A DNA stretch of 54,267 nt from Vicinamibacteraceae bacterium. Lineage in GTDB: Bacteria > Acidobacteriota > Thermoanaerobaculia > Multivoradales > Multivoraceae. A model generated the notes under the pieces. The model made no database searches, was not told the DNA's origin, and saw nothing but the letters and a program-made list of their open reading frames with translations. Position 1 is the stretch's first letter; the number at the start of each line of letters is the position of its first letter. The DNA is taken from contig JAAXHG010000147.1 of the NCBI GenBank assembly GCA_012270995.1, positions 1 to 54,267 of the forward strand, in the 5' to 3' direction. The translations under genes and the position numbers were made by a program. Positions 43,644 through 52,262 of the stretch are shown here, in pieces.

Positions 43644-45161
43644 CTAGACAAGAACCTCCTCCACCACCCGTCCATGGACGTCGGTGAGCCGGAAGTCACG
43701 GCCGCTGTAGCGGTAGGTGAGGCGTTCGTGGTCGATCCCGAGCTGGTGCAGGATCGTCGCGTTCAGGTCGTGGATGTGCACGCCTCCCGAGACGATGTTG
43801 TAGCAGTGGTCGTCCGTCTCGCCGTACGTCGTCCCGGGCTCGATGCCCGCCCCGGCCATCCACACCGTGTAGCAGCGGCCGTGGTGGTCGCGGCCGTAGT
43901 TGTCTTCGGCCAGTGTCCCCTGGCAGTACACGGTGCGCCCGAACTCACCTCCCCAGACGACCAGAGTGTCTTCGAGCAGCCCCCGCCGCTCCAGATCGGT
44001 AACCAGCGCCGCCGACGCCCGGTCCACGTCACCGCACTGCAGGCGAATGTCGCTCGGCAGATCGCCGTGCTGGTCCCAGCCGCGATGGTAGAGCTGAATG
44101 AAGCGCACGTCGCGTTCCGCGAGCCGCCGCGCCAGCAGGCAGTTCGCGGCGTAGGTCCCTGCGGTGCGCGCGTCCTCGCCATACAGGTCGAACGTGCTCT
44201 GCGGTTCGTCCGACGTGTCGACGAGCTCGGGTACCGAGGCCTGCATCCGGTAGGCCATTTCGTACTGCGCGATCCGGGCGGTGATCTCCGGATCGCCGAA
44301 CTCCTCGTGGTGCTGTTCGTTCAGCCTCGCCACGACGTCCAGCATGCGGCGCCGGACGTCGCGGTCGATCCCCGGCGGATCGGACAGGTAGAGAACCGGG
44401 TCCTCGGCCGCCCGCAGGTTGACACCCTGGTGCTCAGAAGGCAGGAAACCGGCGCCCCAAAGCCGCTGAAAGAGGGCCTGGGACTCGCGTCTGGCGCTGC
44501 CCTGGGAGATCAGTACGATGAAGGCCGGCAGGTCGTTGTTCTCGGAACCGATGCCGTAGCTCAACCAGGCGCCCAGACTCGGTCGGCCGGGCTGCTGGTG
44601 CCCGGTCTGCAGATAGGTGATGCCCGGATCGTGGTTGATCGCCTCGGTGTGCACCGCCTTGAGGAAGCAGAGCTTGTCCACGATCCCCGCGGTATGGGGC
44701 ATCAGCTCGCTGACCCAGGCGCCACTCTCGCCGTGCTGCGCGAACCCGAACATCGACGCCGTGATCGGGAACGAGTCCTGGTTCGCCGTCATGCCGGTCA
44801 CGCGCTGGTCGCCGCGCACCGATGCGGGCAGCTCCTCGCCGTGCCATTCGGTCAGGCGCGGCTTGTAGTCGAAGAGGTCGATCTGCGACGGCGCACCGGA
44901 CTGAAACAGGTAGATCACCCGCTTCGCCCTGGCCGGGAAGTGGGTGCCGCCGAGAGCGCCCAGCGCCCTTGCCGCCTCGCCGCGGGCGGCCCACGCGGGC
45001 CCCGGGTCGAGCAGCGAAGAGAGCGCCGCGACGCCGATGCCCGTGCTCGCCAGGCCGAAGAACTGTCGCCGGCTGACGCCGAGCGCAAAGTCGGCCTGGG
45101 GATTCGCACCCGTTCGCGGGTCGCAGGCGCCGCAGAAGGAGTCGGTCTTCTTTCCGTTCAT
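43644..45161 (-). CDS. DUF1501 protein, Tat-exported
   Basis: A 505-residue DUF1501 protein, which has a sulfatase/alkaline-phosphatase-like fold. The N-terminus carries a Tat-type signal: SRRQFFGLASTGIGVAALSS. Family markers are AKRVIYLFQSGAPSQIDLFD, MTANQDSFPITASMFGFAQH, SELMPHTAGIVDKLCFLKAV, then the late VWGGEFGRTVYCQGTLAEDN and DHHGRCYTVWMAGAGIEPGT. The ATG at 45161 overlaps the last codon of the DUF1553 gene (ATGA, 45158-45161), so translation is coupled. The pair is common in planctomycetes and some Acidobacteria and is thought to act in degradation of complex substrates, but no activity is proven. It probably binds or acts on a periplasmic substrate. Confidence 0.92.
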   Translation of the reverse strand: MNGKKTDSFCGACDPRTGANPQADFALGVSRRQFFGLASTGIGVAALSSLLDPGPAWAARGEAARALGALGGTHFPARAKRVIYLFQSGAPSQIDLFDYKPRLTEWHGEELPASVRGDQRVTGMTANQDSFPITASMFGFAQHGESGAWVSELMPHTAGIVDKLCFLKAVHTEAINHDPGITYLQTGHQQPGRPSLGAWLSYGIGSENNDLPAFIVLISQGSARRESQALFQRLWGAGFLPSEHQGVNLRAAEDPVLYLSDPPGIDRDVRRRMLDVVARLNEQHHEEFGDPEITARIAQYEMAYRMQASVPELVDTSDEPQSTFDLYGEDARTAGTYAANCLLARRLAERDVRFIQLYHRGWDQHGDLPSDIRLQCGDVDRASAALVTDLERRGLLEDTLVVWGGEFGRTVYCQGTLAEDNYGRDHHGRCYTVWMAGAGIEPGTTYGETDDHCYNIVSGGVHIHDLNATILHQLGIDHERLTYRYSGRDFRLTDVHGRVVEEVLV

Positions 45162-48100
45162 CGTCTGGTCACCGCCTCGTCCAGGTTCAGCACCGCGCTC
45201 GCGGCCACGCTCCAGGCCGCGAGTTCGGCGCCAGGCAAACTCTCGTCGACGGGCCACTCGCCGACGTTCAGCAACGCTTCGGCCGCCGCCGGATTCCGTT
45301 CGTAGCGCGGCCGCAGATCGGCGACGAGATCGAACATCGCCTCTTGCTCCACGGCCGTCGCCGGACGCGCCAGCACCCGGCGGAAGAGCCCGTCGATCAG
45401 ACTCGCATCGCCGGCGTCGGCCGGCGCCGCGGCGGCGTTCTCCGCAAGCAGGTCTTCCGCCAGAACGCGCGCCGCCTCGACGAACTGGGGATCGTTCATC
45501 AGCACCAGCGCCTGCAACGGCGTGTTGGAGCGCGATCGTTCCACGACGCACGTTTCCCGGTTCGGCGCGTCGAACACGAGCATGTTCGGCGGCGGCACCG
45601 TGCGCTTCCAGAAGGTGTACAGGCTGCGCCGATAGAGCGCCTCGCCGTGGTCCTGCTCGAAGACGCTGGCGCTGCTCTCGTAGCCGATCTCCCGCCACAG
45701 ACCGGGCGGCTGATAAGGCTTGACGCTCGGGCCGCCGAGTCTCTCGACCAGAAGGCCGGACGCAGCCAGCGCCCCGTCCCGGATCACCTCCGCGTCGAGG
45801 CGGAAGCGGGACGCGCGCGCCAGCAGCCGGTTCTCCGGGTCGAGTTCGATGAGTTCCGGGCTCGCCCTGGAACTCTGGCGATAGGTCGAGGACAGCACGA
45901 CCATCTTCTGGAGCGCCTTCAGATCCCACTCCTGCCGGACCAGTTCGGTCGCCAGCCAGTCGAGCAGCTCCGGGTGGGACGGCCACGCGCCCTGGGCGCC
46001 GAAGTCGCCGGCCGTCGCCACCAGGCCGCGAGCGAAGAACTTTCGCCAGATACGATTCGCCGTCACGCGCGCGGTGAGCGGATGATCTCCGCTGACCAGC
46101 CAGCGCGCCAGGCCGAGCCGGTTCTTCGGGAGGTCTTCCGGGATCGGCGGCAGCACCGCGGGGACGGCCGCGTCGACTTCGTCCATCTGCTGGTCGTACT
46201 CGCCGCGACGCAACACGAAGGTTGGCCGCGGATCGTCCATCTCGCGCATGACCATTGACGTCGGCACGGCGGCCTCGATCTCGCGGAGACGCTCCGAGAG
46301 CGCGGCGTAGCGCGTCTCATGCGCCCGCCACGGAGACCAGTAGCCCCGCCGGAAGCGATGGCGGATCGTCGTCGCCTGCCCCTCGGTCCGTTGATCCTCG
46401 GGCAGCCCGACCAGGTACTCGACGTCCCGGTACGCCGTCGCGAGACGGCCGTACGGTGGCGGCAGCAGCTTCGGCTCCAGCACCTGAAACGCCACCTCGG
46501 GCGCGTCGGATACCGAGAGCCGGAAACGGCGCATCGTCTTGTGCTGATAGCCCGACTCCTGCCGCAGCACGATCCGCAGCCGGACGCCAGAGGCCAGGCC
46601 CGGCGTCTCCTCGGCCGCCTCGGCCCTCCGAGCCCGAGCCGCCCGGAACACGGCCGTCCGGGCGGTGGCCCGGGTCATGTAGCCGGCGCCCCAGCCGGTC
46701 TCAGGATCGCCGTCCACCGCCAGTTCGAGGCCCATGGACGGTGTCGCGTAGTCGGCGTAGCCAGCAGCCAGGTCCAGGGCGCCGGACGGTCCCCCATCGA
46801 GCGGCGTCACCTCGACCTCGACCTCGGTCAGCACGAAACTCCCGTCCTCGGCCCGGCCGATCCCGAGCGACGGATCGGACCGATCCCGAAGCGCCTCCAG
46901 ACGCAACGAGCCGACGTGGTCAAGGTCGGTCTCGGCCTCGATCACATAGACGTCGGTCACGGGATTCTCACCGGACACTTCGATCGAGCCGTCATCGAGA
47001 ACGGTCATACGGGCTCCAGCGGTGGACTCGAGCGAAACCGGCACCAGCGGCCGCCACCTCTCGCCCAGCCGGCGGTCCCACTCCTGCTGCCACGCGGCCT
47101 GCGCCGCTACGGCTTCTCCGTTCGCATCGTCGAGGAGCGCATCGAGCGGCGCAAGTTCCTCCCGAATCTCCCGAAGCAACGCACGCTGGCCCGGGTCGGG
47201 CGCCTGGATCTTCGGCTCCGCATTGCCCTGGTTGCCATCGAGACCGGCCTCGTCGACCGTGTTGAAGAAGGCGGCGAGCTGGTAGTACTCGCGCTGGCTG
47301 ATCGGATCGAACTTGTGGTCGTGGCACTTGGCGCAGCCGGCGGTCAGCCCCATCCAGACCGTGGCCGTCGTGTCCGTGCGGTCGAAGACGTACTGGACCC
47401 GGTACTCCTCCGGAATCGCGCCGCCCTCGTTGTTGATCATGTGGTTGCGGTGGAAGCCGGTGGCAAGCAACTGCTCCGGACTCGGATCCGCCAGCAGGTC
47501 GCCGGCGAGCTGATCGACCGTGAATTCGTCGAAGGGCTGGTTGCGGTTGAACGCGTCGATCACCCAGTCGCGCCAGCGCCACATCGACCGCTCGAGGTCC
47601 CGGTGGTAGCCGTTCGTGTCGGCGTAGCGGGCGGCGTCCAGCCAGAAACGCGCCATGTGCTCCCCGTAGCGCTCGGAGGCGAGCAGCCGGTCCACCAGAC
47701 GCTCATAGGCGTCCGGCGAGGTGTCGGCCAGGAAGGCCTCCACCTCGCCCGGCGTCGGCGGCAGCCCGGTCAGATCGAGTGACAGACGCCTCGCCAGGGT
47801 CCGGCGGTCCGCCTCGGCGGAAGGTCGAAGCCCTTCGTTGTCAAGCCTCGCCAGAACGAAGCGGTCAATCTCACCCCGGGGCCAATCCGGGTCCTCAACC
47901 GCGGGCGGATCGGGACGCACCGGAGCCCGGTACGCCCAGTGATCCTCGAACCCGGCGCCCTGCAGGATGAACCGGCCCAGGGTCTCGATCTCCCGGTCGG
48001 AAAGCGTCGAGTCCGCGTGCGGCGGCGGCATGCGGTCGAGAGGATCAGCCGCCGCGATCCGCTGGAACAACTGGCTCTGGTCCAGGCTTCCGGGCACCAG

Positions 48101-48706
48101 CGCACGACGCCCCGAGGGCAGAACACCCAGCGCGGACTCGCCCCGGTCCAGCCGCAGCCCCGCCTGCCGCACCGCTTCGTCGGGACCGTGGCACTCGTAG
48201 CAGTGGTCCGAGAGGATCGGCCGCACGTCCCGGTTGAAGGACAGCGCCTCGCCCGGCCCCGCAATGCCATGCTCCACTGGCGGAACTTCACGCGCCGCGA
48301 CACCAACTCCCCCGACCTCTTCCTCATGCGCCAGAGGCCACTCCGCCCCGGCCTCGATCCACGCCTCCAGCAACTCCCGCTCGGCCTCGGCCAACGCCCG
48401 AGGCGGCGGCATCTCCAACTCGTCCTCGCGACGAATCGCCGAAACCAGCAGGCTCGCCCCGGCGTCGCCCGGTACGATCGCCGCTCCCCGGCCACCTCCG
48501 ATCAACATCGCCGGCCGCGAATCGAGCCGCAGATCGCCTCGCTGTCTCAGCGGTCCGTGGCAAGCGAAACACCTGCGCTCCAGGACCGGCAACACCTCGG
48601 ACTCGAAATCGGGCGTAGTAGCCGCGTCAGCGGCAGCCCCGCCAGCAACCACGAAGCCCAAGCCGATGAGCATCGAACCCGCGCCCCTTCTCACTCTTGC
48701 ACCCAT
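45158..48706 (-). CDS. PSCyt1-DUF1549-DUF1553 multidomain cytochrome protein
   Basis: A 1182-residue exported protein. Signal-like N-terminus MLIGLGFVVAGGAAADA. Residues ~30-125 are a planctomycete cytochrome domain with CFACH (VLERRCFACHGPLRQRGDLR); a second heme motif lies in DHCYECHGPDEAVRQAGLRL (~170). DUF1549 follows at ~255-480 (IDRFVLARLDNEGLRPSAEA, FWLDAARYADTNGYHRDLER) and includes CAKCHDHKFDPI (third CxxCH). A beta-rich region of ~300 residues leads to DUF1553 (~835-1150: LGLARWLVSGDHPLTARVTA, STYRQSSRASPELIELDPEN). It is translationally coupled to DUF1501. It likely passes electrons in an extracellular or periplasmic oxidation system; the real donor is unknown. Confidence 0.92.
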   Translation of the reverse strand: MGARVRRGAGSMLIGLGFVVAGGAAADAATTPDFESEVLPVLERRCFACHGPLRQRGDLRLDSRPAMLIGGGRGAAIVPGDAGASLLVSAIRREDELEMPPPRALAEAERELLEAWIEAGAEWPLAHEEEVGGVGVAAREVPPVEHGIAGPGEALSFNRDVRPILSDHCYECHGPDEAVRQAGLRLDRGESALGVLPSGRRALVPGSLDQSQLFQRIAAADPLDRMPPPHADSTLSDREIETLGRFILQGAGFEDHWAYRAPVRPDPPAVEDPDWPRGEIDRFVLARLDNEGLRPSAEADRRTLARRLSLDLTGLPPTPGEVEAFLADTSPDAYERLVDRLLASERYGEHMARFWLDAARYADTNGYHRDLERSMWRWRDWVIDAFNRNQPFDEFTVDQLAGDLLADPSPEQLLATGFHRNHMINNEGGAIPEEYRVQYVFDRTDTTATVWMGLTAGCAKCHDHKFDPISQREYYQLAAFFNTVDEAGLDGNQGNAEPKIQAPDPGQRALLREIREELAPLDALLDDANGEAVAAQAAWQQEWDRRLGERWRPLVPVSLESTAGARMTVLDDGSIEVSGENPVTDVYVIEAETDLDHVGSLRLEALRDRSDPSLGIGRAEDGSFVLTEVEVEVTPLDGGPSGALDLAAGYADYATPSMGLELAVDGDPETGWGAGYMTRATARTAVFRAARARRAEAAEETPGLASGVRLRIVLRQESGYQHKTMRRFRLSVSDAPEVAFQVLEPKLLPPPYGRLATAYRDVEYLVGLPEDQRTEGQATTIRHRFRRGYWSPWRAHETRYAALSERLREIEAAVPTSMVMREMDDPRPTFVLRRGEYDQQMDEVDAAVPAVLPPIPEDLPKNRLGLARWLVSGDHPLTARVTANRIWRKFFARGLVATAGDFGAQGAWPSHPELLDWLATELVRQEWDLKALQKMVVLSSTYRQSSRASPELIELDPENRLLARASRFRLDAEVIRDGALAASGLLVERLGGPSVKPYQPPGLWREIGYESSASVFEQDHGEALYRRSLYTFWKRTVPPPNMLVFDAPNRETCVVERSRSNTPLQALVLMNDPQFVEAARVLAEDLLAENAAAAPADAGDASLIDGLFRRVLARPATAVEQEAMFDLVADLRPRYERNPAAAEALLNVGEWPVDESLPGAELAAWSVAASAVLNLDEAVTRR

Positions 48707-48792
48707 ACGCCTCAGCCGCCCCGGAACCTAGGTTCTCTCTGGATCGCGAGCATGTTACCGCGCCGCAGGTCCGCCACGTGGACACCGTCCAG

Positions 48793-48970
48793 CCCGCTCC
48801 GGGCCTCAGGGGAGAGGGTCCCAGCGAGGCTGTCGGCAAGCGACGCCCGACGCCATCCCATCGTCCGACGCCGAACCGGAGCGCAGCCGACCGCAGCGAG
48901 CGCCAACCCTCCATGAATCCGGAAAGCGCTCGCGTCCGCTGGGACCCTCTCCCCTGAGGCCCCCAGCGGG
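48793..48970. repeat. Inverted-repeat (MITE-like) element, copy 2
   Basis: A 178-bp element with long arms. The inner 26 bases (48801-48826 and 48937-48962) pair perfectly, for example TCAGGGGAGAGGGTCCCAGC with its reverse complement. Arms extend to 34 bases with two mismatches (48793-48826, 48937-48970). The interior matches 3720-3939, and a short inner stem is possible (GTCGGC at 48832-48837, GCCGAC at 48886-48891), conserved in both. It lies in the divergent promoter gap between the DUF1553 gene and the LLM oxidoreductase gene. This gap (48707-49039) holds nothing else that I can name. Confidence 0.8.
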
Positions 48971-49039
48971 CGGGTGCCACCCACGCCACCACCACGCTCG
49001 CCGATACACTGCCGCCTTCCCGCCGCAGGAGGCTCGGCA

Positions 49040-50110
49040 ATGGACTTCGGCATCTGCGTGGCCAGCAAGATCGACGACATCGGCTACATCGAGAAGGCGG
49101 AGGCGCTCGGCTACAGCCACGCCTGGATCGCGGACAGCCAGATGATCTGGTCGGACTGCTACGCGGTGCTGGCGCTGGCGGCCGAACGCACGAGCCGGAT
49201 CAAGCTGGGGACCGGAGTCGCGATCACCGGCACGCGGATCGCGCCGGTCACCGCGCACAGCATCGCGACGATCAACAGGATCGCTCCGGGACGCACCTTC
49301 CTCGGCATCGGCGCCGGCAACACGGCGCTCCGACTGATGGGACACCGTCCGGTCGGCGTCAACGAGTTCGGCGAGTACCTGCGCGTGGTGCGGGCGCTGC
49401 TCGACGGCCAGGAGGTCGACTTCGCCTTCCGCGGCCGCTCGGAGCCGCTGCGCTTCCTGATGGAGGAACAGGGCTTCATCGCCACCGAGCCGCGCATCCC
49501 GATGTACGTCTCCGGCTTCGGGCCGAAGAGCCAGGGCCTGGCGGGCGAAGTCGGCGACGGCCTGGTCATGTCGATTCCGCCGAACGCCTCGCTGTTCGAC
49601 CGCGCGATCGAGAACTGCCGGCGCGGCGCCGGGGCCGCCGGCCGAGCCTTCGACCGCGACAGCTTCTACACCTGCTCGCTCACGACCGCCGTGATCCTCG
49701 AGCCCGGTGAGGACCTCACCTCGCCGCGGGTGATCGAGGAGTGCGGTCCCTTCGTCCTCTCCGGCCTGCACTACCTCTACGACCAGCAGCACCAGTTCGA
49801 CCGCGAGCCGCCGCCGCACGTGCGGCCGGTCTGGGATGAGTACTGCGCGCTGGTCGAGCAGACGCCGGCCCGCGGGCGCCACCTGCGCGTCCACGCCGGT
49901 CATTGCACGTACTCCCTGCCGGAAGAAGAGAGGTTCGTCACGCCCGATCTCATCCGCGCCTCCTGTCTTGCGGGTACGGCCGAGGAGGTACGCTTCCAGG
50001 TCCGCACCCTTGCCGACGCCGGGCTGGACCAGCTCATGCTGCTGCCCTCCCTCGCCACCCAGGAACGGGTCATCGAGCAGTTCCAAGACGAAGTCATGGC
50101 CCGCTTGTAG
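49040..50110 (+). CDS. LLM-class flavin/F420-dependent oxidoreductase
   Basis: A 356-residue luciferase-like monooxygenase-fold oxidoreductase. The N-terminus MDFGICVASKIDDIGYIEKA, then GYSHAWIADSQMIWSDCYAV, and the strand SRIKLGTGVAITGTRIAPVT are typical of F420-dependent members (glucose-6-phosphate dehydrogenase/reductase type). RTFLGIGAGNTALRLMGHRP (~85-105) and IPMYVSGFGPKSQGLAGEVG (~145-165) follow. The start is ATG 49040, after a GCAGGAGG site. An earlier in-frame ATG at 48974 lies inside the repeat element. Without F420 biosynthesis genes in the window, FMN cannot be excluded. It ends 23 bases before the methyltransferase gene. Confidence 0.87.
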   Translation: MDFGICVASKIDDIGYIEKAEALGYSHAWIADSQMIWSDCYAVLALAAERTSRIKLGTGVAITGTRIAPVTAHSIATINRIAPGRTFLGIGAGNTALRLMGHRPVGVNEFGEYLRVVRALLDGQEVDFAFRGRSEPLRFLMEEQGFIATEPRIPMYVSGFGPKSQGLAGEVGDGLVMSIPPNASLFDRAIENCRRGAGAAGRAFDRDSFYTCSLTTAVILEPGEDLTSPRVIEECGPFVLSGLHYLYDQQHQFDREPPPHVRPVWDEYCALVEQTPARGRHLRVHAGHCTYSLPEEERFVTPDLIRASCLAGTAEEVRFQVRTLADAGLDQLMLLPSLATQERVIEQFQDEVMARL

Positions 50111-50133
50111 CGAACGGTCGCTACGATCGCCTG

Positions 50134-51243
50134 ATGCTCCTGCTGGTCCTGCCCTGGGACGCCGAGGCCGACGCGTCCGCCGAGTGGTGGTATCTCCGCC
50201 GATGGCTCGCCTCTGAGGCGCGGGCCGTGTTCGGCGAGGTCCAAGTCGTCTCCAAGTTGCCGGCCAAGCCGCCCGACGATGCGGAAGCGACGCTCGTCCT
50301 GAGCTCCTGCCGCGTCCTGATCGGCCGCAAGTCTCTGCGCGGAATGCGAGAAGAACTCGCGGCGAGCAGCCGTGAGGGCGGCAGCGGCGCCGTCTACGCC
50401 ACCGACCTGACGACAACCGGCCCGGAAGCAAGCAGCGACCTCTTCACGCTGGCGGACTTCGAACGGGCCGAGACCGCATGGCTGGCCGCCGACTCCACGA
50501 ACGCGGCCGGGCTGCCTTCCGGCGAAGCGACCTCTCCCGCCGCGCTGCTGTCGACTGCGGCCGCTGCACGGTTGGCCTCGGGCGACCGGACACCCGGTCC
50601 GCGAGCCGGCCTTTGCTACGAGTTCATCGACTACTACGGCGGGGAGCGCGCTGATGTCCTGCCGCTGCTGCCCGAGCGTCTCGGAGCCGAGTCGTCGGTG
50701 CTGGAGATCGGCTGCGGCCGCGGGGCGACCTCGGCGCTCATCAAGCAACGCTTCGGCTGCCGGGTGGTCGGGATCGAGCTGAATCCGGAAGCCGCCAAAG
50801 CCGCTGAAGCGCATCTGGATCGGGTCATCCACGGCGACGTCCAGACCGTGGAACCCGGAGAACAGTTCGACGCGATCGTCGCCTTCGAGCTCTTCGAGCA
50901 CCTGACCGACGGTCAGGCGTTCCTCGAACGCGCCGCCGGCTGGCTCCGTCCCGGCGGACGCATGGTGTTCTCGGTGCCGAACGTCGGACACTATTCGGTG
51001 GTCGAGGATCTGATCGCCGGGCGTTGGGACTACATCCCCATGGGACTTCTCTGCGCCACCCATGTCCGCTTCTTCACCCGCCGCACCCTCGAGGACTGGC
51101 TCCACGCCGCCGGTTTCGACCGCTACCGGATCGACGCTCAGACCACTCCCCTGCCGGAGCGCATCGAGGCGCTTCCCGAGTCGTTTGCGCCCGACCGCGA
51201 GAGCCTGACCACGGCCGGCTTCTACGTCTCGATCTTCGTCTGA
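50134..51243 (+). CDS. Class I SAM-dependent methyltransferase with novel N-terminal domain
   Basis: A 369-residue protein. The C-terminal half (~185-300) is a class I methyltransferase: motif I VLEIGCGRGATSALIKQRFG, acidic end of strand 2 in VGIELNPEA, then DAIVAFELFEHLTDGQAFLE and GGRMVFSVPNVGHYSVVED. The pattern is as in methyltransferases of polysaccharide and ubiquinone-like pathways. Residues 1-180 (MLLLVLPWDAEADASAEWWY ... AVYATDLTTTG) match no domain I recognise. The ATG at 50134 follows the LLM gene; its upstream frame into LLM coding is rejected. The gene converges on a GT4 gene, so a role in glycan modification is plausible. Confidence 0.85.
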   Translation: MLLLVLPWDAEADASAEWWYLRRWLASEARAVFGEVQVVSKLPAKPPDDAEATLVLSSCRVLIGRKSLRGMREELAASSREGGSGAVYATDLTTTGPEASSDLFTLADFERAETAWLAADSTNAAGLPSGEATSPAALLSTAAAARLASGDRTPGPRAGLCYEFIDYYGGERADVLPLLPERLGAESSVLEIGCGRGATSALIKQRFGCRVVGIELNPEAAKAAEAHLDRVIHGDVQTVEPGEQFDAIVAFELFEHLTDGQAFLERAAGWLRPGGRMVFSVPNVGHYSVVEDLIAGRWDYIPMGLLCATHVRFFTRRTLEDWLHAAGFDRYRIDAQTTPLPERIEALPESFAPDRESLTTAGFYVSIFV

Positions 51244-51257
51244 ACCGGGGACCGCCG

Positions 51258-52262
51258 CTACTCGTTGAAAGCCCGCACCAGAGCTTCGGCGGTACGTCGC
51301 TCGGTGTACGTCTCGGCAATCGCTCGGCCCGCCACACCGAGCCGCAGCCGTAGACCGCGGTCCCGCCACAGGCTCTCCACCGATCGACAAAGCGCCTCCC
51401 CGTCGCCGAACGGCACCTTGATCGAGGCCCGGTCTTCCGGATCGAGGTCGCGGTGGGACGGAATGTCCGTGAGAACGCAGGGACGGGCGCAGCCCATCGC
51501 TTCGAGCGCGAGCAGGCCGAAGCCCTCGAGAGGCGACGAGGGTCCGATGCACAGGTCGACGCCCTGGATCAGCGCAGGAACCTCTGCCGGCGGAACGTGA
51601 CGGTGCCGTTCCGCTTCAGGCCAGAAGGCGATTTCCTCCGCGTCCGCGTCCAGCGACAGTCGCACCAGGTCGAGACGGCGACCGCTCCGCTCGAAGAGCG
51701 GCCGCAATGCGCGCAGGCACCACGCGACTCCCTTGACTTCGAGATCCCAGTGGCCGCTGACGAGTACACGCAGCCGGCCGTCATCTTCTCGCTCATGCTC
51801 CGGCGGCCGGAACAGCTCCGGCTCGAAGGGCTGCGGAATCCAACGGGCCGCTACGCCGTGGCGATCGCGAAGGGTGCGCACGAGATGCGGAGAGACGACG
51901 AGCTTGCGCGTCGGCAACTCGTAGGCGGCGTGCATCGCCTCCCGCTCGGCAGTCCCCAGCGTCTCGTGAGCCGGCTCGTAGCCCTGGCACAGATGGCATG
52001 CGAGCCGCTCCGCGATCCTGATCGCCGCGGCGACGGTCGGTGCCAGCGTGCCGACTGCGACGTCCACGCGGGGCAGAAGACGATCCTCGAGCGCAGAAAC
52101 CTGGCGGTAGAACACCTCGGCGCCTTCAAACCACTCCGGACTGGGATCCGGCGAATGCACCGTGACCTCCACACCAAGGCGGTGCAGAGCCCGAGCGTGC
52201 TGCAGCACGACCTTGACGCCTCCATAGAGGGCGGCGCCCGGCAGCAGGTAGGCGACTCTCAG
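51258..52262 (-). CDS. GT4-family glycosyltransferase, apparent CTG start
   Basis: A ~334-residue glycosyltransferase with GT-B fold. The N-terminal glycine-loop segment RVAYLLPGAALYGGVKVVLQ needs a start immediately before it, and the C-terminal nucleotide-sugar motif is SSPLEGFGLLALEAMGCARP, then VLTDIPSHRD. Upstream in frame there is only CTG at 52262, which overlaps the TGA of the GH109 gene (CTGA). ATG, GTG or TTG would cut the first strand off. A non-canonical start or a base error is thus implied. A longer open frame to 53258 runs through GH109 in another frame and is a shadow. It may act on a surface glycan with the neighbouring methyltransferase. Confidence 0.8.
   Translation of the reverse strand: MRVAYLLPGAALYGGVKVVLQHARALHRLGVEVTVHSPDPSPEWFEGAEVFYRQVSALEDRLLPRVDVAVGTLAPTVAAAIRIAERLACHLCQGYEPAHETLGTAEREAMHAAYELPTRKLVVSPHLVRTLRDRHGVAARWIPQPFEPELFRPPEHEREDDGRLRVLVSGHWDLEVKGVAWCLRALRPLFERSGRRLDLVRLSLDADAEEIAFWPEAERHRHVPPAEVPALIQGVDLCIGPSSPLEGFGLLALEAMGCARPCVLTDIPSHRDLDPEDRASIKVPFGDGEALCRSVESLWRDRGLRLRLGVAGRAIAETYTERRTAEALVRAFNE

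Noticed and set aside
48806..50431. Large minus-strand frame across the LLM oxidoreductase gene
   Set aside because: It crosses the repeat element and has no family signature; the plus strand encodes the real enzyme.
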